From Halodesulfovibrio aestuarii DSM 17919 = ATCC 29578 (GTDB lineage: Bacteria; Desulfobacterota; Desulfovibrionia; Desulfovibrionales; Desulfovibrionaceae): a DNA stretch of 64,000 nt. The stretch is from the NCBI RefSeq assembly GCF_000384815.1, contig NZ_ARQF01000017.1, forward strand, positions 62,001 through 126,000, written 5' to 3'. Positions 34,280-41,925 of the stretch are shown piece after piece. The notes beneath the pieces are model-generated. The model made no database searches, had not been told where the DNA came from, and worked only from the letters and a program-made list of their open reading frames with translations. Every line of letters begins with the position of its first letter. The stretch's first letter is position 1. Both the position numbers and the translations under genes were made by a program.

Positions 34280-35557
34280 ATGACAGCGAAGAATGAATGG
34301 GTTGAATTTATAGCCATCTTGAATAGGGAAGTCGTTCCCGCATTGGGGTGTACCGAGCCGGTAACTGTGGCACTTGCAGCGGCGCGGGCAGCAGAGGCGC
34401 TCGACGCGAAGCCGCAGAGCGTGCTCGTTCAGGTGAGTGGCAACCTGCTAAAAAATGGTATGGGCGTCGGTGTTCCCGGTACAGGCATGACGGGGCTTGT
34501 TATTGCTGCTGCCGTAGGTGCTTTGGGTGGTAAAGCAGATTTGCGGCTTGAAGTACTGCGTGATTTGACGCCTGAAATTGTAGCGGAAGCTAAAAACCTC
34601 ATGGCGGATGGAAATGTAAAAGTAGAATTAGCGCAAACAGATGAATTGCTTTTTGCCAAAGCTATTGTTGCTGCTGAAGGGCATGTCGCAACATGTACTA
34701 TTGCCCGTACACATTCCGGAATTATTGAGGTTACTAAAGATGACGAAATCCTCGATAGCACACCCTTAGAGGATGAAGACGCTTCCGGTGATGTATGGCC
34801 TCTTTCTGTTTCAGCTATTTATGGGTTTGCAACGGAAGCAGACTTTGAAGATATTTCTTTTATTCTTGAAGCAGCCCGTCTCAACGAATCTATTGCAGCA
34901 GAAGGGCTTGAGCATGACTTTGGCCTTAAAGTCGGTCGTTCTATGGATGAAGACATTGCGCTGGGCTTGCGTTCTGATGATATTACGTCCTTCGCAACCC
35001 GCCTAGCTGCCGCTGCTTCTGATGCCCGTATGGACGGTATTATGCAGCCTGTAATGAGTAACTCCGGTAGCGGAAATCAGGGCATTACCGCGACTATTCC
35101 AGTTACCGCTTTTGCCCGAAGACTGAATAAATCTGAAGAAGAGATGGCGCGTGCACTTATTTTAAGTCACCTTATAGCCATTCATCTTAAGCATCATTTG
35201 GGCAGACTTTCCGCTCTGTGCGGTGCAATCCTCGCTGCGACCGGCTCAGGCTGCGGCATCGCTATGCTGCTTGGTGGCGGGCTGGTAGAAGTAGAGCGGA
35301 CAATTAAAAATATGGTCGGCACTATAGCCGGTATGATTTGCGACGGCGCAAAAACTTCCTGTGCACTCAAAGTTGCTTCCAGTGTAGAGGCCGCAATCAA
35401 CTCTGCTCTGCTTGCAATGAAAGGCACCTCTGTGCCGGGCAGTGACGGTATTGTGGATGACGATATTGAGATATGCATTAAGAATCTTGGCCGACTCGGA
35501 ACTGTAGGCATGTGTGAGACCGACAAGGTTATCTTAGATATTATGGTGAATAAATAG
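34280..35557 (+). CDS. cyuA: L-cysteine desulfidase / serine-dehydratase-alpha-like (CyuA, UPF0597)
   Basis: 425 residues of the CyuA/YhaM family, which degrades L-cysteine to pyruvate, ammonia and sulfide using a [4Fe-4S] cluster. The N-terminal LGCTEPVTVALAAARA carries the first conserved cysteine; later cysteines lie in CGAILAATGSGCGIAM, MICDGAKTSCALK and MCETDK. GVPGTGMTG and SNSGSGNQG loops are typical. GTTAGGTGAG precedes ATG 34280. A terminator follows at 35666. It is transcribed alone; a 20-codon cysteine-containing leader frame lies just upstream (see findings). Confidence 0.88.
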   Translation: MTAKNEWVEFIAILNREVVPALGCTEPVTVALAAARAAEALDAKPQSVLVQVSGNLLKNGMGVGVPGTGMTGLVIAAAVGALGGKADLRLEVLRDLTPEIVAEAKNLMADGNVKVELAQTDELLFAKAIVAAEGHVATCTIARTHSGIIEVTKDDEILDSTPLEDEDASGDVWPLSVSAIYGFATEADFEDISFILEAARLNESIAAEGLEHDFGLKVGRSMDEDIALGLRSDDITSFATRLAAAASDARMDGIMQPVMSNSGSGNQGITATIPVTAFARRLNKSEEEMARALILSHLIAIHLKHHLGRLSALCGAILAATGSGCGIAMLLGGGLVEVERTIKNMVGTIAGMICDGAKTSCALKVASSVEAAINSALLAMKGTSVPGSDGIVDDDIEICIKNLGRLGTVGMCETDKVILDIMVNK

Positions 35558-35665
35558 GCTCACGTATAACTATTTAAGATAATTAAATAAATTGTGCGAG
35601 AGGTGTATGCGCAGAGCCTCTGGCGCTGAAAAAGTATATACGGTGTATACATTCCAAGAAATAGA

Positions 35666-35692
35666 AAAAGGGTGGCTTTGGGCCACCCTTTT
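35666..35692. terminator. Terminator after cyuA
   Basis: AAAAGGGTGG (35666-35675) pairs with CCACCCTTTT (35683-35692), giving A- and T-runs for use in both directions; it would also serve the convergent membrane protein gene ending at 35764. Confidence 0.8.
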
Positions 35693-35763
35693 GGTTTTAC
35701 GATTCGCTATCAAATTTGCTACTTCGTTGCAGGTAAAGTAAGCTCTACCTCTCTTAGGTAGTC

Positions 35764-36306
35764 TTAATCTGAATCGAAAATGACAGATCGGATATCAGAA
35801 ATTGCCACACTATACCTGTGCACACCTCGCCGTAATGTAGAAATTGGGATTCCCCATGAACCATGCTGGTCGCCGATAAGATCTATTTCCTTCTGCTTGC
35901 ATGTGAAGAAAACAGGGACAATTCCAATGAAGTATATTGTGTCGCCTTCTGTTGCCACTGCATGGAAAAAGCTACTGATAAATATAAGCAGCGGTGTGAT
36001 GTATAAAAAACATGTGATAGAAATTACCACAATACTCATCATACCATTTATGTGAAGGGGCAACTGCAAGAACCAATATGCTGGGTAGGCAAAGAAAAGC
36101 CCAATGAGAAGAAACGGAAACCTAGTTCTATTTGTTACAACGGATATATCGCTTTTATGACCTTTAAATCCAGCTTTGCAAAAAAAGTGATAGGAAACAG
36201 CACGTCGTAGATCAAAGCAGAAAATCGAACACACTATATTTACAAATAAAAGGATGCACGCCAAGTAAACTGGATAAATCCGGAAACAATCTATAAGAAA
36301 CGGCAC
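35764..36306 (-). CDS. Membrane protein, candidate immunity protein of an orphan Rhs tail
   Basis: 180 residues with about three or four hydrophobic segments (YPVYLACILLFVNIVCSIF, FPFLLIGLFFAYPAYWFL, MSIVVISITCFLYITPLLIF) and a soluble C-terminal part (about 125-180) with STLRRGVHRYSVAISDI. I recognise no family. It starts 35 bases after the stop of an Rhs-like C-terminal tail on the same strand. Polymorphic toxins are normally followed directly by their immunity gene, so immunity is a reasonable context-based guess only. Confidence 0.55.
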   Translation of the reverse strand: MPFLIDCFRIYPVYLACILLFVNIVCSIFCFDLRRAVSYHFFCKAGFKGHKSDISVVTNRTRFPFLLIGLFFAYPAYWFLQLPLHINGMMSIVVISITCFLYITPLLIFISSFFHAVATEGDTIYFIGIVPVFFTCKQKEIDLIGDQHGSWGIPISTLRRGVHRYSVAISDIRSVIFDSD

Positions 36307-36341
36307 TATTACCTCTTTATTAACAACATTTCTTGTTCTTG

Positions 36342-36614
36342 TTATTCAAACTTGATTTGATATTTGTTTTTTAATGACAATGTGTTGTCAACATAATTTT
36401 TTTCAGGTTGTTGCTCAATATAGAAGGCTGCTCGCTCTATATTGCGTACTATTTTTTTCTTATCTGAAGAAGAATTACCATCAGCTCTCTTATTCATCTC
36501 GTTAATTAGATCAGCTCGTCCGTCTGCAGCTTTCTGCCTAGGGTCTGGGATTTCCCCAAGATTGGCGTCTTCCCAATAAACTAAACCAGTTAAAAATAGA
36601 GAATTTTGGCAAAC
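36342..36614 (-). pseudogene. Orphan Rhs-type C-terminal tail, 5' end cut by an IS fragment
   Basis: On the - strand the frame is open from the IS end (about 36614) to TAA 36342-36344, about 90 codons, with no start codon near its upstream end. It begins with TGLVYWEDANLG, resembling the end of an Rhs core (DPxGL junction), followed by a charged tail (EIPDPRQKAADGRADLINEMN... ending YQIKFE). I read it as a displaced toxin end that once followed the Rhs core. Toxin activity cannot be named. This fills much of the 36307-36643 gap. Confidence 0.5.
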
Positions 36615-36643
36615 GAACCTCCTTGTGACCCAAGGAGTTTGCC
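36608..36643 (+). promoter_or_regulatory. Hairpin hiding the transposase ribosome site
   Basis: GGCAAAC (36608-36614) pairs with GTTTGCC (36637-36643), and CTCCTTG (36619-36625) with CAAGGAG (36631-36637). The inner arm contains the AAGGAG used by ATG 36644, so transcripts entering from outside would hide it. Such protection is known at the ends of several insertion sequences. Confidence 0.5.
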
Positions 36644-36870
36644 ATGAAAAAGACGAAATTTACCGCCGAGCAGATCGCTTTTGCCTTACGTCAGGCTGAG
36701 ACAGGAACAAGAGTTAAAGAGGTCTGCCGTAAGATGGGCGTATCAGAAGCTACGTTCTACAATTGGAAGAAGAAATATGGTGGATTAGGAGTAAGCGAGC
36801 TTCGCCGCTTAAAACAGCTTGAAGAGGAAAAAAGAGGGAGATGAACCTAAAAAAGGGTGGCAGAGTATTG
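36613..36870 (+). mobile_element. IS407-group (IS3 family) fragment with truncated OrfA
   Basis: OrfA starts at ATG 36644 and reads MKKTKFTAEQIAFALRQAE, then VCRKMGVSEATFYNWKKKYGG and LRRLKQLEEEKRGR, stopping at 36844 after 66 codons where family members continue for about 20 more and are followed by OrfB. OrfB is absent, so most of the element is deleted. The left end lies near 36613, directly against the orphan Rhs tail; the right boundary cannot be set exactly. Confidence 0.7.
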
Positions 36871-36882
36871 CCAGCATCTTGT

Positions 36883-37227
36883 TCATTTCTTGAAAAGAAA
36901 CCAAATTGATATTCCATAAAATCCTAGGGACATACTTGCTGACAATGTTTCTTTAGAAGGTAAAAATCCAACCCAAGCAGCAGCCACTATAGGAAAAACA
37001 CCAGAAACTATCATTGCAGTACATATCAATCCTAGTGCCATTCGGTTCTCAAGTAAAACCCAAGGTATTGCAATTATAGTAATAGCAACACAACAAGCTG
37101 ATAGAGTAATGAATTCATTATTCCAATCATGTTGCATAACAACTTGAAAGGCAAAAGGGACTTGCCAATAGAAATAGCAAGCAAGCAAGACTAGTCCTAA
37201 TAGTTTTCTTACATTAACTGTTTTCAC
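36883..37227 (-). CDS. Four-helix membrane protein, candidate Rhs immunity protein
   Basis: 114 residues with four hydrophobic segments (LLGLVLLACYFYWQVPF, ITLSACCVAITIIAIPWVLL, ALGLICTAMIVSGVFPIVAAAWVGF, LGFYGISIWFLF). No recognised family. It starts 20 bases after the stop of the Rhs protein on the same strand, the usual place for an immunity gene against the Rhs C-terminal toxin. A membrane immunity protein would fit a membrane-acting toxin, but that is inference. Confidence 0.6.
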   Translation of the reverse strand: MKTVNVRKLLGLVLLACYFYWQVPFAFQVVMQHDWNNEFITLSACCVAITIIAIPWVLLENRMALGLICTAMIVSGVFPIVAAAWVGFLPSKETLSASMSLGFYGISIWFLFKK

Positions 37228-37247
37228 AGACCCCTCCCCTATAGTTT

Positions 37248-38579
37248 TTAGTCAGTAACATTGAATAAGGTGCTTATGTCACCTCTGTTAGAAGATTCCT
37301 CTTCATCATTTTCTTTCCCATTCTTCTTGTCTCTTGAAGATTCCTCGTCATCATCAAAGATAATATCTAAAAAAAATTCAAAAGGGGTTTGAAATTTATG
37401 GGGGATATCTTTATGCCATTTCATGACATCTCCCCACCTTCTAGTCCGTCGTCTAAGATCGTCTTTTTCTTCTGGTGGGACATCTTTCCAACTTCCCATT
37501 AACCCCAACAGATCAACTAAGTTCACAGGATCATCCAAGCAATATGCATACACATCCACGTCACCGCCACGTAATCCTAACGGGTCTTTCTGGATAAAGA
37601 AGCCAGTTGCAGGATCATAGTCACGGAATAGGAAATGGACTAGCCCTGTATCTTCATCAAGTTGCCCACCGCCAAAGCTAAGCATTGCGATATTGGCAAG
37701 TTTATGACGTGATATCCTTCTGCCAAAACTATCCGTTTCTTCAATGTGTACGATTGAGCCAGATTCATCAGCAATGGCTAAGAGTGTTCCAACATAGTTA
37801 TATGCTAAAAAATATTTCTTTCCATTGCATGAAAGAGAAACTGGCTGCAATACATTTCTTCCTGATTCCGCATAGTTGAACACCACATGATCATCATCTT
37901 TTCCAGTACAAGCAGCTTGAAGGCAGAGCATGTCTTTCCAGCAGTATTTTTCTGTTACCTTCTTGTTTACAAGCTTGGAAGCACGTCTTCCTAGTGGGTC
38001 ATAAGTATATGTAATACAACGACCATCAGGTAGGCACACCTGCTCAAGCAAGCCATACTTGTTGTAGCTGTATGTTGTCCTTCCTGTACGTCCACGCTTT
38101 TGGACAACTCTTCCTTTTTCATCGTAGACAAAGGTTTTGCTACCGTTCGGACTTCGCATTTGTTCAAGCTGTGAGGAGTAATTGTACACATAACGAGTAC
38201 CATTTAATTCCTGTAACCGTTCGCCACGGGAACCGTAACGATATTGCTCTGTAAGAACACCATTGGTCTTTACAGCAGCCAGTCTTCCCTTATTATCATA
38301 AGCATATTCAGTAATGTTCTTTTTATGACCAATGATTGTAGTGCATTGAATAATTTGTCCTTCGTCATTCCTGAATAATTCCATTACCCCGAACACAGTT
38401 CCTTTTTCCGTTGTAAACTCTGTTTGTTGATATTTGGGAGCATTGTCAGGAGTCATGTCCATCCTGTCATCAGCACCTGCTTGAGCGATGCCCCTTTTCC
38501 TACTACTTGTTGTCGGTTGTCGAAAAACTTCATTTTTCATAAACTCTTCAGTACTCATGGCTTGATGGGGGTTGTGCAT
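37248..38579 (-). CDS. Short Rhs/YD-repeat protein with variable C-terminus
   Basis: 443 residues from ATG 38579 (GGAGA five bases upstream). YD-type repeats run through about 90-290 (EYAYDNKGRLAAV, TFVYDEKGRVVQK, TTYSYNKYGLLEQ, TYTYDPLGRRASK). The Rhs core end follows: DYDPATGFFIQKDPLGLRGGDVDVYAYCLDDPVNLVDLLGL. After this comes an 80-residue acidic/charged tail starting MGSWKDVPPEEK, the position of the toxin in Rhs proteins. Full Rhs proteins exceed 1000 residues and carry an N-terminal delivery domain; here that part is missing and no secretion genes are near, so this is probably a displaced cassette. Confidence 0.75.
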   Translation of the reverse strand: MHNPHQAMSTEEFMKNEVFRQPTTSSRKRGIAQAGADDRMDMTPDNAPKYQQTEFTTEKGTVFGVMELFRNDEGQIIQCTTIIGHKKNITEYAYDNKGRLAAVKTNGVLTEQYRYGSRGERLQELNGTRYVYNYSSQLEQMRSPNGSKTFVYDEKGRVVQKRGRTGRTTYSYNKYGLLEQVCLPDGRCITYTYDPLGRRASKLVNKKVTEKYCWKDMLCLQAACTGKDDDHVVFNYAESGRNVLQPVSLSCNGKKYFLAYNYVGTLLAIADESGSIVHIEETDSFGRRISRHKLANIAMLSFGGGQLDEDTGLVHFLFRDYDPATGFFIQKDPLGLRGGDVDVYAYCLDDPVNLVDLLGLMGSWKDVPPEEKDDLRRRTRRWGDVMKWHKDIPHKFQTPFEFFLDIIFDDDEESSRDKKNGKENDEEESSNRGDISTLFNVTD

Positions 38580-38804
38580 GGATTCTCCTGCCTTTGTTGT
38601 CAGTAATGTTCTTTTTTTATTACTGCTACTTGTTGCTAAAGTTATTCTCACGAATGTTTCAGCGCCAGAAATGCTATCACTACGAATTTCCTCAAATTGA
38701 TGGTAGATTGGTGTCAGTTGAGTGTAGCGATGATCTTACGGGGGCATAGCGTCACTTGACGACATGTGCATAGCGAGTCCAGTCCTAACAATTGGACACA
38801 AAAA

Positions 38805-38828
38805 AAGAGCGGCACTGCAGCCACTCTT
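38805..38828 (-). terminator. Terminator-like hairpin on the - strand
   Basis: AAGAGTGGC pairs with GCCGCTCTT and is followed by more than five T residues on the - strand. It lies just downstream of the integrase relic. The 38580-39095 stretch otherwise holds only that relic and an AT-rich region before the Rhs start. Confidence 0.5.
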
Positions 38829-38849
38829 CGGGGGGGGCGTAAGGACATC

Positions 38850-38965
38850 ATCTCCTTCCATGCCTTCATCGGATTCTTTGGAATTAGCTCCCGCTTTACC
38901 CCAAAGTTGAAAACAGATGTAAGCATGGCATAGTAAGTGACTTTGCTGTTGAATAGGTGAAGGCT
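38850..38965 (-). pseudogene. Relic of a tyrosine-recombinase (phage integrase)
   Basis: A short - strand frame reads ...KVTYYAMLTSVFNFGVKREL followed by IPKNPMKAWK, the typical end of the core-binding (SAM-like) domain of phage and island integrases. Nothing of the catalytic domain (R..HxxR..Y) is visible, so it is a leftover. It supports the view that the Rhs/IS segment next to it arrived on, or was rearranged by, an integrative element. Confidence 0.55.
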
Positions 38966-39095
38966 ACTGTGTGGATATAAAAAAGTGGCCTCGCAGTCAC
39001 ATGTTCTGATGGATTCCCTTTTTATAATACCTTACAGACATAGGTTGAACATGAAGGCTGTGCGAAAGCTTGCTAACAGCATTGCCAGGCACTGG

Positions 39096-39518
39096 CTAAG
39101 GGAAAACCATGAACAATTCTGGATATCCAGTATGCGTATCAATCTGTTCGTGCATAATTTTAAATCCGCATTTCTTATAAAAAGTCGTGCTGTTGTGGTT
39201 TTCTTTATAAACCGTGAGCTCAAGTTTTGAACGAATTTCTTTTGACTTAGCGATGAGCTGGCTGCCAATGCCATGTCTCTGGTGGCTTGGGGAAATAAAA
39301 AGAGCTGCAACGGTATTGTTATATAGCGCTATAAATCCTTTAATTATTCCATCCTCTTCATAAACATAAGTTTCACTGGAAGGAATATATGTTTCACGCA
39401 TGTCTATACTTTTTGATTCCCAAAATTCACTGGCGACAAAGTCATGGGCTTGAATAGAAGCTTCCAGCCAAATAGTAATGACTTGTTCCATGTCGGATTG
39501 CTGAAAATTTCGTATCAT
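39096..39518 (-). CDS. GNAT acetyltransferase, YjaB-like
   Basis: 140 residues from ATG 39518. The acetyl-CoA site is LFISPSHQRHGIGSQLIAKSK, preceded by GFIALYNNTVAALF and followed by ENHNSTTFYKKCGFKI, the complete GNAT order. Overall layout resembles YjaB-type small-molecule or protein N-acetyltransferases. The frame extends to 39569, but that extension overlaps the terminator of the upstream gene (39556-39583), which favours the internal start. Substrate unknown. Confidence 0.82.
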   Translation of the reverse strand: MIRNFQQSDMEQVITIWLEASIQAHDFVASEFWESKSIDMRETYIPSSETYVYEEDGIIKGFIALYNNTVAALFISPSHQRHGIGSQLIAKSKEIRSKLELTVYKENHNSTTFYKKCGFKIMHEQIDTHTGYPELFMVFP

Positions 39519-39555
39519 TTTTGTTTCTTCATACCTTTCCAGAACATATAAGTAG

Positions 39556-39583
39556 GAAAAAGGCGGCATTTTTCGCCGTCTTT
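39556..39583 (-). terminator. Terminator for the M15 peptidase gene
   Basis: On the - strand AAAGACGGC pairs with GCCGCCTTT and is followed by TTCC; it lies 65 bases after the peptidase stop codon. Confidence 0.6.
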
Positions 39584-39647
39584 CATTGTTCGTTATGTTC
39601 TTTTCTTGTGATTTTCATGTTTTCATAATGAAGATGGGATGAGGACA

Positions 39648-40316
39648 TTAGTCATTTCTGTATGTCTGAATCCATACTTCTGTTTTGTTATCTATTTTTT
39701 GAAAATGCATGTAATCCATTGTACCCTGTTTCCAGTCTCCACCCCATTCCCAACCAAGACGTTTGAACTCTTGTACAACAGGAGAGTTGCTTACAAGTGT
39801 TCCTGATTTAAGAGGATTATATGAGGCATTTGGAGGGAGTACTAAACTTCCTTTAATGTATGGATTGAGACGAGGGTTAATGTCTATAGCGAGCCCCAAA
39901 GCATGCAAGGAAAGTTTGTGAGATTTGACAATAGGACGCCATACATACGCAGAGGTGTTATTTGTATCAGAAGAAAGGCCATAAGGGCCTTTTTTTTGTA
40001 TTGTAGGGTGGGCGATTGGAATTACGGATTCTACAGGAAAACGGTTTTCAAGAATAACGTTGAAGATTTTTTTAATATCTTGTTCAAGCCCCTTATGAAT
40101 TACAACCTGACCCTGATGGCGAACTCCGTCAAACCCGTAGTATTGTACCGTAACCGTTACCAGTTCTTTTTGAATGTCTGACATGACATCAGGAGGCTGG
40201 TTTTCGTAAATCGCCTGCTGAGGTTGCAGGTTGCTGTCCACGATTGTTGGAGCACATCCTGCTAGTAAGAAAAAGACAAGTATGGTGGTGAAAATGGTTC
40301 GGAATTGACCAATCAT
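39648..40316 (-). CDS. M15-family peptidase lipoprotein (VanY/M15C-like)
   Basis: 222 residues from ATG 40316 (AGGAGA upstream). A lipoprotein signal ends in the lipobox LLAGC. The zinc site is complete: SLHALGLAIDIN (His and Asp) and a C-terminal TMDYMHFQ with the third ligand. Members cleave D-Ala-containing cell-wall peptides or phage-type peptidoglycan bonds. The likely place is the periplasmic face of a membrane. The gene stands alone. Confidence 0.82.
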   Translation of the reverse strand: MIGQFRTIFTTILVFFLLAGCAPTIVDSNLQPQQAIYENQPPDVMSDIQKELVTVTVQYYGFDGVRHQGQVVIHKGLEQDIKKIFNVILENRFPVESVIPIAHPTIQKKGPYGLSSDTNNTSAYVWRPIVKSHKLSLHALGLAIDINPRLNPYIKGSLVLPPNASYNPLKSGTLVSNSPVVQEFKRLGWEWGGDWKQGTMDYMHFQKIDNKTEVWIQTYRND

Positions 40317-40462
40317 AACGTATCTCCTGATTTCGTGGAGTCTAAACTTTTGCGACTTGCACATGAATTCATGTTGCATTGGTCTTGGTAAGATATGAGA
40401 AATTAATATGGGATTGTTTCCTGAATAAAAATTCAGAAAGAGAATGATGGTACATAAAAATA

Positions 40463-41269
40463 TTATGTAATTTTAAATACCTGATTGCAGACGGAACACG
40501 TGTATGAATCGCGCGGAGAGCAGTATTTCCCTCGTTTTTTGAAACATTCTTCAGCCTGCATCAAGGCGACAGCTTTTTCTGCGGCTTTGTTTTTCTGCGA
40601 GGTTGCGCCGTTGATCCTGTCGATGTTTCCCTTAATCCAGCGTTTGAGATAAAATCGTTTTCCGCCCATTGTCATGTGTGCGGCTTTCTGTTCTGCAATA
40701 CGCAGCTCCGAAACGAATTCACCTGTGAGATTGCGGTTGTCCATCTGTACAGCATATTCAAGGGCTTCAAGAGGATTAAAGTTCGCAACACGCACTAAGT
40801 TACATGCAAGTTGTTTGGGGCAGTCTTCGTAGCGTTCTTTTTCTACAATGAGAAAGGCCACTTCGTCTGGAAGTACGTCTTCCTCGCTTTTTGTGTTGTT
40901 GCGTGCTTCCGAATGGTCGAAGACGTGGACAATTTCAACATTGAAGACGCTATGTTCATTGATGTCTTTTATTGCGAGACCTAAAAAATCATCGATAATG
41001 TCGTATTCGACTATGCGGCTGGACATGCCAAGAAGGTAGGCCAGCTGTGTAATTTTGAAGATGCCGTAATCGCGCCCAATGAGGTTTGCCAGAATCCGAA
41101 GTGCCTGAACGGAGCGCAGTGTGGAGAAAACAAGGTACGGTTTTAACAGTTCTTGTGCCTGTTGGAGATGAGGCATAGGGCGTCCTGTTACGCGAGTAAG
41201 ATCATCCTTGGAGGGGCGTTTAAGTGGGTTAGCCCCGTAATACAGGCTTCGTGATGTAGGACTGCTCAT
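40463..41269 (-). CDS. Unknown protein with C-terminal zinc-ribbon-like end
   Basis: 268 residues with ATG 41269 and GGAG in the upstream TTCAGGAGAATGAC. An N-terminal helical part (ALRILANLIGRDYGIF, ITQLAYLLGMSSRIVEYDI) resembles a winged-helix or sigma-like arrangement but is not recognised. The end carries cysteines in EECFKKRGKYC and YTCSVCNQVF, a plausible metal site. It may be a regulator; I cannot name a function. It is transcribed alone, upstream of a 650-base non-coding region. Confidence 0.65.
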   Translation of the reverse strand: MSSPTSRSLYYGANPLKRPSKDDLTRVTGRPMPHLQQAQELLKPYLVFSTLRSVQALRILANLIGRDYGIFKITQLAYLLGMSSRIVEYDIIDDFLGLAIKDINEHSVFNVEIVHVFDHSEARNNTKSEEDVLPDEVAFLIVEKERYEDCPKQLACNLVRVANFNPLEALEYAVQMDNRNLTGEFVSELRIAEQKAAHMTMGGKRFYLKRWIKGNIDRINGATSQKNKAAEKAVALMQAEECFKKRGKYCSPRDSYTCSVCNQVFKIT

Positions 41270-41567
41270 GTCATTCTCCTGAAACTATGCAGCAACATAG
41301 GTACTGTGCCTGTGTATCAGCTTTTTTGTAAGCCTGCTATAGTGTGTATGATGCTACGTACATTTCGTATGTTGATGAATTCTTCATTTTTTTATTATAA
41401 TAACATGCTGTAAATATATTACTAAAACTACACGCTCTCTTTTTTGTACAAAAAAACTGCGGAAAACTGCAACACTCATTATATTAGGCTGGTGATATAC
41501 AAATAGACAACGTGACTGGATTTGATTGTAGCAGTGTTCTAAAGCGTCACTTTTTGTATAAATTTGT

Positions 41568-41595
41568 TTGTGTACACAATCATATATGGTATTAT
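41568..41595 (+). promoter_or_regulatory. Sigma-70-like promoter overlapped by a palindrome
   Basis: TTGTGT (41568-41573), 16 bases, then TATTAT (41590-41595). The -35 region forms one half of a perfect 12-base palindrome TTGTGTACACAA (41568-41579), a possible operator. Confidence 0.5.
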
Positions 41596-41601
41596 AACCG
41601 C

Positions 41602-41686
41602 AGTCATTCTGGAGAAGAGACTAAAAAATTGCTTGCTGCCTCTTCTCGGCTAATTGCGGATTGACTAGTCAATCCGCAATTTTATT
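41602..41686 (+). ncRNA. Candidate small RNA with two stems and a terminator
   Basis: Starting about seven bases after the -10 at 41590-41595, the segment holds stem 1 (GAGAAGAG 41612-41619 with CTCTTCTC 41640-41647) and stem 2, a perfect 14-bp stem (41652-41665 with 41668-41681) followed by TTTTA. No ORF of note lies in it. About 85 bases with promoter, two stems and terminator is the normal build of a bacterial sRNA. It could also be a leader attenuator of the universal stress gene at 41926. Other bases of 41270-41925 are AT-rich and featureless. Confidence 0.5.
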
Positions 41687-41925
41687 TGATGATTTATTCA
41701 ATTTTTTTGAAAAAAAATTTTGTCAATTATGGCAAATAAATACATGTATAAAAATACAACCCACCGTAAATGCTAACTTTCGTGTTATAAATAATAGATA
41801 GAGAAGTTTGGAATAAAACCCTTGTGAAAAAAAGAACTTTTGTATATCAATAAAACCAACTGATTAACAAGTCAGGTCTGTGCGCCAACACAGAAAAACA
41901 AATAACACAATAGTGAGTGAACAGT

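Noticed and set aside
38714-38849. Continuation of the integrase relic frame toward 38714
   Set aside because: The residues after about WKEMM no longer resemble an integrase, and a terminator hairpin lies in this part.
39519-39569. Longer start of the GNAT protein
   Set aside because: The extension runs into the terminator of the preceding gene and lacks a ribosome site.
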